From contig JAVKIA010000021.1 in the NCBI GenBank assembly GCA_031459715.1, positions 1 to 42,834 of the forward strand: 42,834 nucleotides of DNA, read 5' to 3'. The stretch comes from Armatimonadota bacterium. GTDB taxonomy: Bacteria; Sysuimicrobiota; Sysuimicrobiia; Sysuimicrobiales; Humicultoraceae. A program made the position numbers and the translations under genes. Numbering within the stretch: position 1 is the stretch's first letter; every line of letters starts with the position of its first letter. The notes below the pieces were generated by a model. It saw nothing but the letters and a program-made list of their open reading frames with translations, did not search any database and was not told the origin of the DNA. Shown here piece by piece: positions 41,795-42,834 of the stretch.

Positions 41795-42182
41795 ATGGAG
41801 CTCCTCAGCGGTCCCGCATACGCCTATGGCCTGTGGGGCTTGGTTGTGTTCAATGTCCTCCTGTGCGCGGGGAGATCTGGTGACCGACGGCCTTTACCGG
41901 TACGTGCAGCACCCGCAGTACGGCGCCCTCTTCCTCTTCACGTTCGGGCTACTGGTGCAGTGGCCAACCATCGCCACGCTGCTCATGTGGCCCGTGCTGG
42001 TTGCCGCGTACCTCCGTCTGGCCAGGCGCGAGGAGGCTGAACTGCTGGCACGATTCGGCGAGCGCTATGCTGCCTACGCGGCAGTGACGCCGCGTCTCTT
42101 CCCCCGAATGAAACTACTTTGCGTCACGGCTCGTTCACCGGGAGAGAGAAGTGCCCTTAAGGAAAACTTAAAGTCCGTCTAA
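41795..42182 (+). pseudogene. isoprenylcysteine methyltransferase-like gene with internal deletion
   Basis: The start (MELLSGPAYAYGLWGLVVF, from 41795) is in one frame. From about 41873 another frame continues as the family's C-terminal part (DLVTDGLYRYVQHPQYGALF, then EEAELLARFGERYAAY). The central helices are missing and the frames do not match. The second frame runs on through the downstream promoter repeats to a stop at 42180-42182. It is a decayed relative of the intact gene at 29218. Confidence 0.75.
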
Positions 42183-42221
42183 TCTGTCCTTAACCATGCA
42201 CCTTCAGCCTCCGACTAGGAT
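42156..42221 (+). promoter_or_regulatory. 11-bp tandem-repeat promoter (four repeats) of the TraR/DksA-type gene
   Basis: Repeats at 42156 (CTTAAG), 42167 (CTTAAA), 42178 (TCTAAT) and 42189 (CTTAAC). TTAACC at 42190 and TAGGAT at 42216-42221 are 20 bases apart. The predicted transcript starts about 30-40 bases before a small leader gene. Confidence 0.8.
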
Positions 42222-42265
42222 GGAGCCGGACCCTGCAGGTTGGCTCCGGGAAGGAGATGAGGGCA

Positions 42266-42349
42266 ATGAACCGCCCGATCAAGATCGGCGCCTTCCTGGG
42301 CTGGCTGATCACATGGGTGCCGGCGAGGGTGGCTCGCGCGGTGCACTGA
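42266..42349 (+). CDS. 27-residue leader-type peptide coupled to the zinc-finger gene
   Basis: The ATG at 42266 (or 42257) follows GGGAAGGAGATGAGG. It opens MNRPIKIGAFLGWLITWVPA and ends ARAVH at a TGA that overlaps the next ATG (TGATG). It has one hydrophobic stretch with flanking basic residues. It is the first frame of the transcript from 42156 and has a better ribosome site than the gene behind it, which suggests translational coupling. A real function beyond that is unproven. Confidence 0.5.
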   Translation: MNRPIKIGAFLGWLITWVPARVARAVH

Positions 42350-42765
42350 TGGCGAGGAGCGTGAGCGGTCTGCACAGTGGGAGGAGCGCGCTCCGCGGCA
42401 GGCCGCTGCGGAAATTCGAGGTCCTCCTGCGCAGGGAGCGGGCGGAGGTGCTGGACCTCCTGGCGGCCTGGCCGGGCACCGAGACTGATCCCGTCGGCTA
42501 CGGGCACACCCACCCCGCTGAGGCGGCGAGCACGCTCTACGACCGTGAAGAAGCACTGAGCGTGAAGGCCTGGCTCCTGCACCGGCTGGCTGAGATCGAT
42601 GCCGCCCTTCAGCGGATTCGGGAGGGCACCTACGGCCGCTGCGAGGTATGCGGTAATCCCATCGAACGCCGGCGACTGGAGGCACTGCCCACAGCGCGCC
42701 TGCGGGTGAAGTGTCAGGAGCGGTTGGAGCGGGAGGCGCAGCGCGGGAGGCCCCAGCGTGTATGA
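42349..42765 (+). CDS. TraR/DksA-type zinc-finger protein with one Cys missing
   Basis: A 138-residue protein. A long helical pair (about 20-92, with DREEALSVKAWLLHRLAEID) is followed by the DksA/TraR finger (GTYGRCEVCGNPIERRRLEA). Cys98, Cys101 and Cys122 are present; the fourth position is Arg119, so only three of four zinc cysteines remain. DksA-type proteins bind RNA polymerase's secondary channel and tune stress transcription. Cysteine-poor variants work without tightly bound zinc in some bacteria. The ATG at 42349 overlaps the leader stop. A start at 42196 is excluded because it lies before the predicted -10 box. Confidence 0.82.
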   Translation: MARSVSGLHSGRSALRGRPLRKFEVLLRRERAEVLDLLAAWPGTETDPVGYGHTHPAEAASTLYDREEALSVKAWLLHRLAEIDAALQRIREGTYGRCEVCGNPIERRRLEALPTARLRVKCQERLEREAQRGRPQRV

Positions 42766-42799
42766 GCTGATGGTTGAGGAGAACAAGAGGAGGCGGGGG

Positions 42800-42834
42800 A
42801 TGCTGGCCCGTCTGAGTATTGGACCGGAGCACGA
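42800..42834 (+). CDS. start of an unidentified gene, cut by the window end
   Basis: AGGAGG at 42788-42793 precedes an ATG at 42800 that opens MLARLSIGPEH. Only eleven complete codons are visible, so no family can be named. It lies 34 bases behind the zinc-finger gene and is probably in the same operon. Confidence 0.5.
   Translation, partial: MLARLSIGPEH

Noticed and set aside
42196-42348. Start of the zinc-finger protein at the ATG of 42196
   Set aside because: It lies between the last repeat and the predicted -10 box, upstream of the likely transcription start.

Overview
The window is a high-GC bacterial chromosome segment with dense operons, many GTG starts and many ATGA/GTGA overlaps. 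It belongs to a respiratory bacterium. It has a complete-looking System I cytochrome c maturation operon, a Rieske/cytochrome b/nonaheme cytochrome operon, two molybdenum-enzyme-type electron transfer modules, a run of cupredoxins and NarX/NarL-type signalling. I cannot name the organism. The gene mix resembles uncultivated high-GC candidate phyla known from metagenomes, but that is a guess.

Layout. 1-408: cut end of an IS630-type transposase. 508-8505 (minus strand): ccmA-ccmB-ccmC-ccmD-ccmE-ccmF-ccmH, then a CcmI-like zinc-ribbon protein, a secreted/anchored CnaB-like protein, a mono-heme cytochrome and a PAS-LuxR regulator. 9053-11854 (plus): Rieske protein, b6-type cytochrome b with a fused C-terminal half, and a nonaheme cytochrome. 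11977-14830: histidine kinase and NarL-type regulator. 14827-16483 (minus): GNAT/YoaP-like protein and a ZIP metal transporter. 16778-21754: four cupredoxins, a 16-Cys ferredoxin subunit, an NrfD-type membrane subunit and a small anchored protein. 21871-23866: a fifth cupredoxin, CcdA, a YHS protein and a secreted protein. 23931-24431 (minus): M23 peptidase-like protein. 24776-29058: a Fe-S subunit and a TtrA-like molybdopterin catalytic subunit. 29218-32476: a methyltransferase, a DOMON protein, a membrane protein and a BNR-repeat protein. 34348-37102: an ABC transporter of the SsuABC/TauABC type. 39276-42834: small membrane proteins, a YeaQ/GlsB-type protein, an NfeD-DUF881 fusion, a CCxHH membrane protein and a TraR/DksA-type zinc-finger protein.

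Two things stand out. First, from 21.8 kb to the end, at least seven promoters carry the same architecture: three or four tandem repeats (consensus about CTTAAN with an exact 11-bp period), the last of which sits where a -35 box would be. It is followed by 20 bases (19 in one case) and a TA-rich -10 hexamer. This looks like one regulon of an OmpR/PhoB-family response regulator, with PHO-box-like spacing but with redox, membrane and stress genes as targets rather than phosphate genes. No intact regulator of that class is in the window; the only matching kinase is a truncated relic at 38.1 kb.

Second, the patches at 32.6-33.9, 37.2-39.2 and 41.8-42.2 kb hold gene relics in which starts and ends survive but middles are missing. 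They include a kinase/regulator pair, a kinase fused to half a cupredoxin, and cut copies of the 18-19 kb cupredoxin/ferredoxin genes. They are either real deletion scars or assembly collapses.

Working model (inference): quinol is oxidised by the Rieske/b complex and by NrfD-type modules. Electrons pass through the nonaheme cytochrome and cupredoxins, and Ccm and CcdA mature the c-type cytochromes. No tRNA, rRNA or CRISPR array was seen.
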